Assembly (NCBI GenBank): GCA_021828185.1
Contig: JAKASI010000002.1
Coordinates: forward strand, 276,161-340,160
Direction of reading: 5' to 3'
Source of the DNA: an archaeon
GTDB lineage: Archaea; Thermoproteota; Nitrososphaeria; Nitrososphaerales; UBA183
DNA length: 64,000 nucleotides
The notes under the pieces are model-generated. The model was not told the DNA's origin. It did no database searches and saw only the letters and a list, made by a program, of their open reading frames with translations. Numbering within the stretch: position 1 is the first letter of the stretch; every line of letters starts with the position of its first letter. A program made the translations under genes and the position numbers. Below are positions 34,593 through 43,217 of the stretch, piece by piece.

Positions 34593-35924
34593 CTATCCGT
34601 AGGCTCTGGTGATCGTCACGCCGTCGACCAGAAGCCAGGGGCAGAGGGTCGGCGTGTCCACCTCCCACCACTGGACCCACTCCCTGTCCTTGGAGATCAG
34701 CTGGACGGAGGACAGCAGCCTCCGCAGGTCGTCCCCGGCCCTCATCCCCTTCAGGGAGCGGACGACGCTCCCCTCCTCGACGAGGTAAGCCCCATCGCGC
34801 GGCACGGTCGAGAACTCCCCGGTCCTGTAGTTCTTGAAGCGGGTGTACCAGTTGCTGGTGAGGACTATCCCCCTCTTCATCTCCTTCACCATCTCGTCAT
34901 ACGACGAGTCTCCGGCTCCGACCTCGAGGTTCCAGGGGTGGGGGGTGACGAACCCCGCGTTCCCAGTGCTCTCTGTCTTCCACTTCTTCGCCGTCGTGAG
35001 GTTGTGGAGGTACCCCTTCAGGACCCCGCTGTCGATTATCTTGTTCGTCCTGGTCCTCACTCCCTCGTCGTCGAACACCCGTCCGCCCAGTCCCCCTTCC
35101 ACGACCCCGTGGTCCGTGAGACTGAACGCAGGCGAAGCCACGCCCTTCCCGAGCATGTCGACCAGGTATGAAGTCCCCGCGTCCACGGAGAAGGCGGACG
35201 CGGCCCCCGCAACGGTCTCGATCAGGTTCGACGCGACCGCCGGGCTCAGGAGCACCTGGTACTTTCCGGGCTCAGGTTCGGAGGCATCCTTCATCTTCTT
35301 CGCCCCCTCTCCTGCCCTCCTCCCCGCTTCCTCCGGGTCGAACCCCGACAGGGAAGAGGAGCACGACAGTCCATGGCCGCTTGCTTCGTCTTCGGCGAAT
35401 GACCTTATGTTCAGGGTGATGGCAGTACGCGAGTCGACCCCCTCCGTCCCCGCCGACGTCATTATCGCCACGGTCCCCTTGCCCGCGTTTATCACACCGG
35501 CAGCCCTCTTCCCTCCGGCGGCAAGGGACGAGCCGATGGCCTCCTCCGCGAACCCCGGGAGCTCCGCATCCACGTCTTCCAGCTTCCTGTCGTAGCTCAG
35601 CCTGCTCGGCCTGTACTTCGCCCCCCTGCTCGGGAGCGAGACGTACTCCGACTTCAGGAGCCCCTTCAGGGTCCCAAAGAGGTCGGACACGAACCTCTTG
35701 ACCGCGGCCGGCTCAAGGTTCGAGGTCGACGCGATGGCTCTCCTCCCGTCCTTGGCAAGGTATACGGAGAGCTCTGCCTCCTCGACTCTGTTGACTATGG
35801 TAACCGAGTTGTTGGCGAACCTTATCATGCTGTCTGCGCTGTTGGCGCTCAGGGCCACGGCGTCGTCGACCCCGAGCTTCTTGGCGACGGACACCGCCCT
35901 TTCGTTCAGATCCTGCAGGTCCAC
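34593..35924 (-). CDS. TldE/PmbA-type subunit of TldD-TldE protease
   Basis: A 443-residue member of the TldD/PmbA family without the metal-binding HEXXXH motif, as expected for the TldE/PmbA half. The N-terminal domain (residues about 1-220) and the C-terminal beta-rich domain (PAVASNLIETVAGAASAFSVDAGTSYLVDMLGKGVASPAFSLTDHG, VLKGYLHNLTTAKKWKTESTGNAGF) are complete. With TldD it forms a heterodimeric peptidase that processes small peptides such as TOMMs or microcin precursors. It directly follows tldD (one-base spacer). Confidence 0.88.
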   Translation of the reverse strand: MDLQDLNERAVSVAKKLGVDDAVALSANSADSMIRFANNSVTIVNRVEEAELSVYLAKDGRRAIASTSNLEPAAVKRFVSDLFGTLKGLLKSEYVSLPSRGAKYRPSRLSYDRKLEDVDAELPGFAEEAIGSSLAAGGKRAAGVINAGKGTVAIMTSAGTEGVDSRTAITLNIRSFAEDEASGHGLSCSSSLSGFDPEEAGRRAGEGAKKMKDASEPEPGKYQVLLSPAVASNLIETVAGAASAFSVDAGTSYLVDMLGKGVASPAFSLTDHGVVEGGLGGRVFDDEGVRTRTNKIIDSGVLKGYLHNLTTAKKWKTESTGNAGFVTPHPWNLEVGAGDSSYDEMVKEMKRGIVLTSNWYTRFKNYRTGEFSTVPRDGAYLVEEGSVVRSLKGMRAGDDLRRLLSSVQLISKDREWVQWWEVDTPTLCPWLLVDGVTITRAYG

Positions 35925-35925
35925 C

Positions 35926-37365
35926 CTACCTCGCCCCCAACTTGATCCCCGCCAGTAGCGTCTCCGGGCCCCCCGTCCACACTGGGGCGCCCTGCTGGGG
36001 GTCTCCCTTGCCGCAGGTCGCCGCTTCGAACTCCATGTGCCTGCTCCTCGCCTTGACGCTCCCCCAGAGCCTCGGGGTCGTTATCTCGAGGACCGGGAAC
36101 TTCACCATCCCCCGCAGCTCCCCCTGCTCTATGGCGTAGGCCTCGAGGGCAACGTACCTCTGGTTGAGCCTCTTGTCGTCGATGTTCCACTCTGTGAACG
36201 TCTTGAACAGCACGCCGTGCCTGACCTCCTTGAGCAGCTCCTCGGTGGTGTAGTCCCCTGGCTCCACGAAGGTGTTCGACATGCGGATGATGGGTTCCCT
36301 GTTGAACGACACGCTCCTTGACGCCCCGTTGCTCCTGAGCCCGAACTCCGTCGCCGTCGCCCTGTTCTGCAGGAACTCGTTGATCACTCCCTCCTTGATG
36401 AGCCGCCTCTTGGTGGCCACCACCCCCTCGTCGTCGACGGGCACGTAGCCGTTGGAGTGCAGCAAGGTCGGGTCGTCGCTGACGTTCGCCTCGGGGCTCC
36501 CCACCTTCCTCCCCAGGCTGTCAGCCTTGAGGTAGGACTCCCCGGCCTGCGCCCCTTCGCGTCCTAGGACCCTGTCTGCCTCCTGGGGGTGCCCCACCGA
36601 CTCGTGGGCAGCGATTCCCGACAGTTCCGGGCTCAGGACCACGTCGACTATGTCTTTAGGCGGCTTGGCCGCGGTCCTCAGCACCTTCCCCATGACTCTC
36701 GCCTCCTCTTCGACAAGGTCTGCGAGCCTGATCCGCTTCACGACTTCGAGCCCTCCGGTCTCTCCCTGCTGGATGAATCTCTGGGCGGTCTCCCCCCCTT
36801 CCATCGCCGTGAGGGACCCGAAGAAGTTCACCCTGGGGAGCCTCCCTTCGACCCTGGCCCCGTCGGTGTTGACGTAGAATCTCTCCTCGAGGTCTGCCTC
36901 CAGGAAGAAGAGCCTCCCCGGAAGCTTCACCCCTGCCCTTCCGTCCGCTATCCTCCCGTCCACGTCCTGGAGGACCCTCCTGAGCCATGACGCGTCTGCG
37001 TTCTCAATCTTCTTTGTCTCCGGCGCCTCCCACTTCTTCCTGGCGGGCTTGGATGAGTCAAACGTCACCGGCTTCTTCAGCACGGAGGACGACGCTTTCG
37101 CGAGCCTTACGGCCTTCGCCGCTATGTCGTTGACCGTCTGCCTCTTCATGTCGTTGATGGCGGCGAACCCGAGAGCGCCGTTGGCGACTACCCTGATCCC
37201 GATGCCGTACCCCTGGGCGAAGAATGACGGCTGTGGCTCGCCGTTCTTGAGAGCGAACTGCCTTTCCCAGGTCTCCATCACCCTGGCTTCTGCATAGCTC
37301 GCCCCTACGGAGCGCGCCTTCGAAATCGCTCCCTCGGCCAGGTCCTTGGCGGCTTGGCTCGCCAA
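35926..37365 (-). CDS. tldD: TldD-type metalloprotease subunit
   Basis: A 479-residue TldD with the metal site HESVGH (HEXXXH) near residue 258 and downstream KADSLGRKVGSPEANVSDDPTLLHSNGYVPVDDEGV, NEFLQNRATATEFGL and VEPGDYTTEELLKEVRHGVLFKTFTEW. It supplies the catalytic metal for the TldD-TldE pair. The TTG start is about 26 bp from the box A GAAATATCATG (near 37390). No obvious peptide substrate gene is adjacent. Confidence 0.9.
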   Translation of the reverse strand: MASQAAKDLAEGAISKARSVGASYAEARVMETWERQFALKNGEPQPSFFAQGYGIGIRVVANGALGFAAINDMKRQTVNDIAAKAVRLAKASSSVLKKPVTFDSSKPARKKWEAPETKKIENADASWLRRVLQDVDGRIADGRAGVKLPGRLFFLEADLEERFYVNTDGARVEGRLPRVNFFGSLTAMEGGETAQRFIQQGETGGLEVVKRIRLADLVEEEARVMGKVLRTAAKPPKDIVDVVLSPELSGIAAHESVGHPQEADRVLGREGAQAGESYLKADSLGRKVGSPEANVSDDPTLLHSNGYVPVDDEGVVATKRRLIKEGVINEFLQNRATATEFGLRSNGASRSVSFNREPIIRMSNTFVEPGDYTTEELLKEVRHGVLFKTFTEWNIDDKRLNQRYVALEAYAIEQGELRGMVKFPVLEITTPRLWGSVKARSRHMEFEAATCGKGDPQQGAPVWTGGPETLLAGIKLGAR

Positions 37366-37420
37366 CGGATGCGCCGCCCTCGCATGATATTTCTGGTTTT
37401 TCCCGCCGTGGGGCGCATCC

Positions 37421-38776
37421 CTAAATCGTGATGGCGACCCCTTTCGCCGGGAGCTTCAGCTTCCACCGCCCCTTGAACGCCCTGAAAAGGCGAGGGTGTT
37501 CCGTATGTATCGGTACGACCGTGGAGGCCGACACCCCTTCGACCAGTCTCCCTACCTCTGCCATGGGCGCATGCCCCGAGGCGTGGAGCTGGGTGTATCT
37601 GAACCCGACATGGTCGATCCAGTTGCGTATCACCGCCTCCTCCTTCTCCCCTTCTTCGTTGTACGCCTCCGTGGCCGAATGGATGTACGTACCACCCCGC
37701 TCTGGCTTTATGTCCACGAGCTCGGGGAAGTGCCAAGCTTCAAGGTGCAAGAAGACTCCCCCCTGCCTCTTCCGGACCTCTGCCGCGCTGACCCCGCTGT
37801 CCAGGAACGGGCGCTCCCACGCATAGTAGTCCGAATCGTCGAGCTTCCCTGACTTCTTCCTTCTGACATAGACGTCGACGTCCTTCCCCACCCTGGGCAC
37901 CTCGAGCCTCCTGTCCTGCCTGAGCTTCTCAAGAAGGATCGCCATCTTCATGGAGACAACGAGCCTCCGCCCTTCGGCCCGGGCGGCACGGTTGAACGTG
38001 TTGATCCTGTCGACGTCGTTCCCCCTGAAGGTCGAGAAGACAAGGGCCTTCGTCCCGCGCACAAGCTTCTTCGCTTCTTCCAACACCCCCATCTCGCTCA
38101 TGTTCGCCTTCCCGCCGCGGGGGTGCACCCTCGTCCCCTCGGTCAGGAGCACCTTCGGCCTCTCCAGCCTGGCCCCTTCTATGAAATCAGACGTCATTGA
38201 CCCGGCCGGCCCATGGAAGCGGAAATCCCCTGTATAGGCAACCGCCCCTTCGCTCGTGTGGATGACGAACCCGTAGGCCCCCGGGATGGAGTGGTCGATA
38301 TGGATCGGCACGAACTCCAGGGCGCCAACCCTGAACCTGTCCCCTGTCCTGAACTTCCTGATCTCGTGGCCGTCGAGCGGGGACCCGGTCGACTCGCCGT
38401 AGGCGTCGTGGATTAGAGAGGTCGTCTCGCCGCAATAGACCGGGATCTTGGGGTCGACAAGTTCGATCCTCCCCATGTGGTCGTAGTGATAGTGGCTCAG
38501 GACAACGGCGTCGACCTCCGGCTCGGAGTATCTGATTTCGGTGTTCTGCAGGGCCTTTTCTGAATAGAGCCCTCTGATTTCGGGGAGAAGACCGAACTCG
38601 AACAGGTCTCCGGCGCCATTGACCGTCCTCGGCATGATGCTCGAGTCGAAGTACTCGGAGCCGTCGGCAAACCCAGAGCCGAAGTCGAGGAAGACCTTCG
38701 TCCCTCTGTCTTCCAGGAGGAACTTGTTCCCGCCTATCTCCCCGACCGCCCCATAGCAGGTCAGGTGGGGAGGCAT
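37421..38776 (-). CDS. Metallo-beta-lactamase/beta-CASP nuclease, RNase J-like
   Basis: A 451-residue protein of the archaeal RNase J-like type. The zinc motif is SHYHYDHMG (HxHxDH) near residue 93, then HSIPGAYGFVIHTSEGAVAYTGDFRFHG, the beta-CASP region (VFSTFRGNDVDRINTFNRAARAEGRRLVVSMKMA) and the C-terminal ASGHAPMAEVGRLVEG and PIHTEHPRLF. It is expected to act as a 5'-3' exoribonuclease or endonuclease in RNA turnover. Its ATG is about 27 bp from a box A at 38801-38806; the mobile cassette begins 22 bases beyond that box. Confidence 0.88.
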   Translation of the reverse strand: MPPHLTCYGAVGEIGGNKFLLEDRGTKVFLDFGSGFADGSEYFDSSIMPRTVNGAGDLFEFGLLPEIRGLYSEKALQNTEIRYSEPEVDAVVLSHYHYDHMGRIELVDPKIPVYCGETTSLIHDAYGESTGSPLDGHEIRKFRTGDRFRVGALEFVPIHIDHSIPGAYGFVIHTSEGAVAYTGDFRFHGPAGSMTSDFIEGARLERPKVLLTEGTRVHPRGGKANMSEMGVLEEAKKLVRGTKALVFSTFRGNDVDRINTFNRAARAEGRRLVVSMKMAILLEKLRQDRRLEVPRVGKDVDVYVRRKKSGKLDDSDYYAWERPFLDSGVSAAEVRKRQGGVFLHLEAWHFPELVDIKPERGGTYIHSATEAYNEEGEKEEAVIRNWIDHVGFRYTQLHASGHAPMAEVGRLVEGVSASTVVPIHTEHPRLFRAFKGRWKLKLPAKGVAITI

Positions 38777-38800
38777 GGCGCGGACGGGGCCCCCTACCTA

Positions 38801-38806
38801 CTTAAC
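38801..38806. promoter_or_regulatory. Box A (CTTAAC/GTTAAG), probably once bidirectional
   Basis: This element lies 27 bp from the RNase J-like ATG on the minus side. If the cassette at 38828-39955 and one copy of its 8-bp repeat are removed, it lies about 31 bp from ATG 39971 on the plus side. It therefore probably served both genes before the insertion. Confidence 0.5.
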
Positions 38807-38819
38807 GATTCCAAGAATC

Positions 38820-38827
38820 TCGCCGCT
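38820..38827 (+). repeat. Target-site duplication, left copy (TCGCCGCT)
   Basis: Identical to 39956-39963, the eight bases immediately outside the right inverted repeat. Confidence 0.75.
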
Positions 38828-38996
38828 GGTTCTGGTAAGTCCTCTGGAGGTCATGCCTTCTGACTCTTCTCCCTGTTAAGGGCGTGGAGGTGGCTTGCGT
38901 TCTGGATGAGGGTCAGCCATTTGTCAGGGCCCTCGACTGTGATTCCTGAAACAATCCGCACGATTGTAAGCGAGGCGTTGGCGAAGGCTTAGGCGA

Positions 38997-39455
38997 TTGG
39001 CGACACCTCTCGCCGGTCTCAAGATGCTCGTGGACTATGGTCTGTCTTACCTCCTCGCCTTTACTTTCTTCGGGATGTTCTTGATAGTCGGTCGAGAGTT
39101 CCCCGAGTCTTGGCTCGTAGGCTTTACCGCCGTCGTTTCCTATGTCGCAGTTGACCTTATGCTTCACTTCATAATCATTGAGGAGAAAGACGGTCATTAC
39201 CATACACCCATCGGTAGGATGTCCCTCGACCCCCGACGACGGCTATATGCTGTCCTTGCTTTCTTCATCCTCTTCGGGTCTCTCCTTGCGACAATCGTGG
39301 CGTATGCGACTCTGATTCCACTTGCTGTGGCATCCGGCAACAGTTGGTCTTGGATTGTTCTTGGCGGGTCTGGGGTTGTGGCTTTCTCCGTGTGGCTCGA
39401 CTTGCGGCTAGTCTACCCATTGATACCCCATACGCCACCCATGAGCCCCCAATAG
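38997..39455 (+). CDS. Cassette-borne four-helix membrane protein, unknown
   Basis: A 152-residue protein from a TTG start with four predicted membrane helices (YGLSYLLAFTFFGMFLIVG, WLVGFTAVVSYVAVDLMLHFIII, LYAVLAFFILFGSLLATIVAYATLI, WIVLGGSGVVAFSVWLDLRLVYPL). A hydrophilic loop EEKDGHYHTPIGRMSLDPRRR links helices 2 and 3. No family recognised. It lies wholly inside the mobile cassette, and its codon use is less GC-rich at third positions than its neighbours, which fits transfer. An ATG start is lacking, so the exact N-terminus is uncertain. Confidence 0.6.
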   Translation: MATPLAGLKMLVDYGLSYLLAFTFFGMFLIVGREFPESWLVGFTAVVSYVAVDLMLHFIIIEEKDGHYHTPIGRMSLDPRRRLYAVLAFFILFGSLLATIVAYATLIPLAVASGNSWSWIVLGGSGVVAFSVWLDLRLVYPLIPHTPPMSPQ

Positions 39456-39621
39456 CCCCAAATGCTACCCAAGGGTCTCTTAAACCGATGAACCAAGACA
39501 GAAACAGGTAGGCCATGTTTCCCAAAAGGACGGCAGGAAACAAGTCCATGTCCAAATCAGGGGAGTCGAGGTTTACCATTTTCTAATCCCTTAAGTAAGA
39601 ACTCAGATTCTGCTTTCGCCG

Positions 39622-39891
39622 TTGGCTTCTGTCAAAGGCTACATCGAGACGGTGCTTGCAACGGCCCTCCTTCTGTTCGTGTTCTCTTTCTGGGCTGAGG
39701 ACGGCCTGAGCGTCCTTCAGAACGCGACGATTTCCCTTATCGGCTCGCTCTTCGTGGGAAGCATAGTCTACGGACTGAGCCTGCTCTACAAGGGAGTGGG
39801 TCTCAGAGTGGGGGCGAGGGGTGCGCTCATCTATTTCGCCCTGATGCTCGTTCTCCTTCTTGTGAGGTTTCTCCTTTTCGGGCCTCCCTGA
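39622..39891 (+). CDS. Cassette-borne small membrane protein, unknown
   Basis: An 89-residue protein with three hydrophobic segments (TVLATALLLFVFSFWAE, ISLIGSLFVGSIVYGLSLLY, GALIYFALMLVLLLVRFLLFG). TTG start. It is the second cargo gene of the cassette, about 165 bp after the first. No family recognised; the two small membrane proteins might act together. Confidence 0.6.
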   Translation: MASVKGYIETVLATALLLFVFSFWAEDGLSVLQNATISLIGSLFVGSIVYGLSLLYKGVGLRVGARGALIYFALMLVLLLVRFLLFGPP

Positions 39892-39955
39892 AGGTGTTAA
39901 TCCTGTGGAGGTGAGGTCAGGGCCGACCGTCGGCTCCAGAGGACTTACCAGAACC

Positions 39956-39963
39956 TCGCCGCT
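39956..39963 (+). repeat. Target-site duplication, right copy (TCGCCGCT)
   Basis: Second copy of the 8-mer at 38820-38827, directly outside the right terminal inverted repeat. Confidence 0.75.
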
Positions 39964-39970
39964 CCCGACA

Positions 39971-40135
39971 ATGGATAAATACGAACCTGTCTCGACGAAA
40001 CTCGGGTTGTTCCCTCACCTGCCTGTACTGCAGGCTGCGGGCTCTGATACTCTCACCGCCATCGCTATTCTAGTCGTGGCCATCGGACTGGCGGGCCTCG
40101 CGATCCTGATACTGTTCTCGAAGAAGAAGATCTAG
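39971..40135 (+). CDS. Small tail-anchored membrane protein, unknown
   Basis: A 54-residue protein, MDKYEPVSTKLGLFPHLPVL then a single C-terminal helix (TLTAIAILVVAIGLAGLAILILF) ending in KKK, as in a tail-anchored protein. An in-frame GTG at 39905 would place the start inside the mobile cassette, so ATG 39971 just outside it is preferred. It ends five bases before the HAD hydrolase gene and probably forms an operon with it. Its ancestral promoter seems to have been displaced by the insertion. Confidence 0.55.
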   Translation: MDKYEPVSTKLGLFPHLPVLQAAGSDTLTAIAILVVAIGLAGLAILILFSKKKI

Positions 40136-40140
40136 GAGTC

Positions 40141-40809
40141 ATGGCAGTCGCGGCCATCTTCGACCTAGACGGCACGCTGGTCACGTTCAGACTGGACATC
40201 CGCGAGTGGAGAAAGGTGATCATCGACGCGATGAGAGAGCGCGGCTTCGATACGTCGGGGTTGGAGCTTTCCACCCCCACCCAGGAGATACTCGACAGCG
40301 CGAAGGCCCAGGTCCCGCCCGAAGATTCCAGACGATACGACAGCCTCAGACGAGAGGCCTTTTCGATTCTGGACTCCCTCGAGCTGGACGGGGCGAGGTC
40401 TGCGTCGATCTTCCCAGGTGTTGATGGCGTGCTGAGGCTCCTGAAGTCCAGAGGGTTTCGTATTGGCCTGCTCACCAACAGCGGGAGGGCGGCCTCTTCG
40501 CTTTCGCTGACGAGGTGGGGCCTTGAGGGGTTCTTCGAACTCGTGCTGACGCGGGAGGACATCGAGGCGATGAAGCCGAGGCCCGAAGGGCTGACGAAGG
40601 CGGTCAGGATGCTCGGCGTAAGGCCGGATCAGGCTTACTACATAGGGGACAGCCTGTACGACGTGGCCGCGGCGAAGGGGGCGGGGGTGAGGTCCGTAGC
40701 GGTCTCGACCGGGAACTACCCCGCAGACCGCCTGAGGAGCGAAGGTGCGGACTATGTGATCTCCGCCCTTACCGAGCTTCCGAAGGTCCTGGGCATCCAA
40801 GCCCTTTAA
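40141..40809 (+). CDS. HAD-family hydrolase, phosphoglycolate phosphatase-like
   Basis: A 222-residue HAD phosphatase with motif I FDLDGTLVTF (nucleophile and acid/base Asp) at residues 8-17, motif II LLTNSGR, the motif III lysine in EAMKPRPEGL and motif IV YYIGDSLYDVAAAKGAG. A helical cap lies between residues about 18 and 95. Substrate unknown; phosphoglycolate or a pyrophosphate is typical for this subgroup. It follows the tail-anchored protein gene by five bases. Confidence 0.88.
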   Translation: MAVAAIFDLDGTLVTFRLDIREWRKVIIDAMRERGFDTSGLELSTPTQEILDSAKAQVPPEDSRRYDSLRREAFSILDSLELDGARSASIFPGVDGVLRLLKSRGFRIGLLTNSGRAASSLSLTRWGLEGFFELVLTREDIEAMKPRPEGLTKAVRMLGVRPDQAYYIGDSLYDVAAAKGAGVRSVAVSTGNYPADRLRSEGADYVISALTELPKVLGIQAL

Positions 40810-40834
40810 TGGGGAGGGCTGGAGGTTCTGCGGA

Positions 40835-42847
40835 TTGGAGCTCTCACCGGATGAGAGACAGGTCCTGCGATCCGTCTGTGACGCCCTGGTCCCGTCGATC
40901 CCCGGCAGCTCCGACTTCTACAGCCGCAAGGCATCCGACATCGGCGTCGACGGGCTCCTCGCCGATGCTGTCGAGAACTCCCTTCAGCCCCAGAACGCCC
41001 GGGACTTCCGGAGGGTCCTTTCGGTCCTCGACAGCCCGCTGTACAATCTCTTCCTTACGGGCCGCCCGGTCAGATTCACGAAGCTTAGTCCTGGCTCGAG
41101 GGAGAGGTACCTTCAGGCGTGGCGGGATAGCCCGATCGCCCTCAAGCGCACGGCATTTCAGGCTCTGAAAAGGCTCACGGTGTTCCTCAACTACGCCTCG
41201 GTGGGTCCTGAAGGGGCCAACCCCAACTGGGGGGAGATAGGGTACCCCGGGGCGCACGACGTCGAGCCTGTACCTACCCCGGAGCAGCTCCGGTTGAACC
41301 CGGTCGCAGTGGCCTCGGACACCAGGCTGACCTGCGACGTGGTCGTCGTCGGCTCCGGAGCCGGAGGGAGCGTCATCGCCGACACTCTTGCCGGCTGGGG
41401 GTACGACGTGGTTGTCCTGGAGCAGGGGCCCTATGAGACCTCGGAGACCTTCAAGCAGAACGAAATGAGGATGATGCAGAAGCTATTCCAGCAGAGCGGG
41501 ACCGCGGCGACCAAGGACCTGTCCTTCGTGCTCCTCGCCGGGAGGGGCGCAGGCGGTGGGACGACCGTCAACTGGAACACCTGCCTCAGGCCGCCTCGGC
41601 GGGTCCTGGGAGAGTGGGAGAGTGAATTCGGAATTGGAGGGCTCACCGGCCCTGCGTTCGCCTCGTACCTCGACGAGGTCTGGAAGACCATGGGGGTCAA
41701 CGGGAAAGAGAGCCAGATGAACGGGAACAACTCGGTCCTCTGGGACGGGTGCCGGTCGCTGGGGTACAAGGAAGGGCCCGACTTTCATCTGATAGAAAGG
41801 AACGCCATCGGGTGTGAGCAGAGGTGCGACTACTGCACCTACGGGTGCATCTACGCCGCGAAGCAGTCGACCGCCGTCACCTACCTCCCTGCGGCCCAGA
41901 GGAAGGGGGCGAAGTTCATCTTCGACGCCAGGGTCGAGAGGGTCGTCATCGAAGGGGACTCGGCGAGGGGGGTCACGGCCGTCTGCACGGCTAACGGCAA
42001 GACCTGGAGGTTCGATGTGGCAGCGAGGGCTGTGGTCGCTGCCTGCGGCGGGATCGAAACTCCGGCGCTCCTTCTGAGGTCAGGGGTGAAGGACAAGAAC
42101 GTGGGGAGGTACCTGAGATTGGACCCGACCGCAGCCGTCGGCGGGATCTTCGATAAGCCCATCGAGCCGTGGAAGGGACCCCCCCAGACCGTCGCAGTCT
42201 GGAAGTTCATCGACCTGGACGGCACCTATCACGGCTTCTGGGTCGAGGCTGCGCCGGCCCACCCCGGACTCTTCGCCCTGTCTGTCCCCTGGGCCAGCGG
42301 CAGGCAGCACAAGGACTTCATGAAGCGGTACTACTCGCGGTCTTCGGCGTCCATAGTCCTGCTCAGGGAGTGGAGCTCAGGCAGGGTGACCATAGATAGG
42401 GACGGATACGCCGTGGCGACGTACGAGTTGGAGACCCGGGACAGGGAGACTCTTGTCAGGGGGATGGAGGCGACCGCCCGCATCCTGTCCGCAGCCGGGG
42501 CCGTCGGAGTCTGGACTACGCACAACGCCCAGGTCTTCGCCGGGGACGGCAAGGCCCAGCTCAAGCCGGCGGACGTCGACTCCTTCTCAGCGGCGCTGAG
42601 GAAGCAGGGGGTCAGATACAACAGGATGATGCTGTTCAGCGCCCACCTGATGGGATCGTGCAGGATGAGCGCAGACCCTGCCCTGGGGCCGACGTCGCCC
42701 ACGGGGGAGCTCCATACGGTCAGGAACCTCTTCGTCGGAGACGCCTGCGTCTTCCCGACCACCCCTGCGGTCAACCCGATGATCTCTATAATGGGAATGG
42801 CCCGCAGGACTGCAGAATCCATAAAGACCGCCCTCGGCGGGCGGTGA
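40835..42847 (+). CDS. GMC-family oxidoreductase, long-chain alcohol oxidase-like
   Basis: A 670-residue FAD enzyme. Residues about 1-150 form a helical domain like that of long-chain alcohol oxidases; the Rossmann GxGxxG follows (VVVGSGAGGSVIADTLAGWGYDVVVLEQG, about 168). A four-cysteine patch (GCEQRCDYCTYGCIYAAKQS, about 325) is seen also in GMC sugar/alcohol dehydrogenases. The C-terminal catalytic His is in FSAHLMGSCRM, followed by VGDACVFPTTPAVNPMISIMGMA. It oxidises an alcohol, perhaps a lipid or isoprenoid; the acceptor is unknown. TTG 40835 fits box A CCTTTAATG (about 40802-40810). Confidence 0.85.
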   Translation: MELSPDERQVLRSVCDALVPSIPGSSDFYSRKASDIGVDGLLADAVENSLQPQNARDFRRVLSVLDSPLYNLFLTGRPVRFTKLSPGSRERYLQAWRDSPIALKRTAFQALKRLTVFLNYASVGPEGANPNWGEIGYPGAHDVEPVPTPEQLRLNPVAVASDTRLTCDVVVVGSGAGGSVIADTLAGWGYDVVVLEQGPYETSETFKQNEMRMMQKLFQQSGTAATKDLSFVLLAGRGAGGGTTVNWNTCLRPPRRVLGEWESEFGIGGLTGPAFASYLDEVWKTMGVNGKESQMNGNNSVLWDGCRSLGYKEGPDFHLIERNAIGCEQRCDYCTYGCIYAAKQSTAVTYLPAAQRKGAKFIFDARVERVVIEGDSARGVTAVCTANGKTWRFDVAARAVVAACGGIETPALLLRSGVKDKNVGRYLRLDPTAAVGGIFDKPIEPWKGPPQTVAVWKFIDLDGTYHGFWVEAAPAHPGLFALSVPWASGRQHKDFMKRYYSRSSASIVLLREWSSGRVTIDRDGYAVATYELETRDRETLVRGMEATARILSAAGAVGVWTTHNAQVFAGDGKAQLKPADVDSFSAALRKQGVRYNRMMLFSAHLMGSCRMSADPALGPTSPTGELHTVRNLFVGDACVFPTTPAVNPMISIMGMARRTAESIKTALGGR

Positions 42848-42857
42848 CCGTTCTTCT

Positions 42858-43217
42858 ATGGTGAAAGAAGGCGCGCGTACTCCGTTCTACATCGTCGGCC
42901 TCCCTGAGGAGCCCATCGAGGCGGGCGAAGCGAAGATGAAGTTCGAGAGGCTGTCAGCCGAACTCTGCAGGGTCTACCCGTTCATCGAAGAGATAAGGGC
43001 CGTAGTGAAGTCCAAGAAGCCAGCCCAAACCCATGCGAGGTATGAGATCTCGGTCGAGGTCTACACGCCCAAGGACGTACACGCGTTCACAGAGATCGGC
43101 TACAATCTTGCCGCGGTCTTCGACTCCATGGGGCCGAAGATGAAGAGGCTGATGTCCTCGAAGCAGTCGAGGGTGACTTCCAAGGGGACGACCGTGCGGA
43201 AGCCCTCTGAACCCTAG
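42858..43217 (+). CDS. Small conserved-looking protein, unknown
   Basis: A 119-residue soluble alpha/beta protein (FYIVGLPEEPIEAGEAKMKFERLSAELCRVYPFIEEIRAVVKSK, ARYEISVEVYTPKDVHAFTEIGYNLAAVFDSMGPKMKRLM) with a basic C-terminal tail. The alternating beta-alpha-beta pattern is reminiscent of small RNA- or ribosome-binding folds, but no family is recognised. It starts 10 bases after the GMC gene and overlaps the convergent aminopeptidase gene by four bases. Confidence 0.65.
   Translation: MVKEGARTPFYIVGLPEEPIEAGEAKMKFERLSAELCRVYPFIEEIRAVVKSKKPAQTHARYEISVEVYTPKDVHAFTEIGYNLAAVFDSMGPKMKRLMSSKQSRVTSKGTTVRKPSEP

Larger units (their letters stand above)
38828..39955. mobile_element. Transposase-less mobile cassette with 21-bp TIRs and 8-bp TSD
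   Basis: The first 21 bases (38828-38848, starting GGTTCTGGTAAGTCC) and the last 21 (39935-39955) are perfect inverted copies. The unit is bounded by the identical 8-mers TCGCCGCT. Inside lie two genes for small membrane proteins and no transposase or integrase. This matches the description of a mobile insertion cassette or non-autonomous transposon moved in trans. IS1595-type elements make 8-bp duplications, but the family here is not proven. Both ends abut the direct repeats exactly, which makes chance unlikely. Confidence 0.78.

Noticed and set aside
39905..39970. GTG start for the tail-anchored protein inside the mobile cassette
   Set aside because: The extra 22 residues would be encoded by the element's terminal inverted repeat; the ATG just outside is the likely ancestral start.
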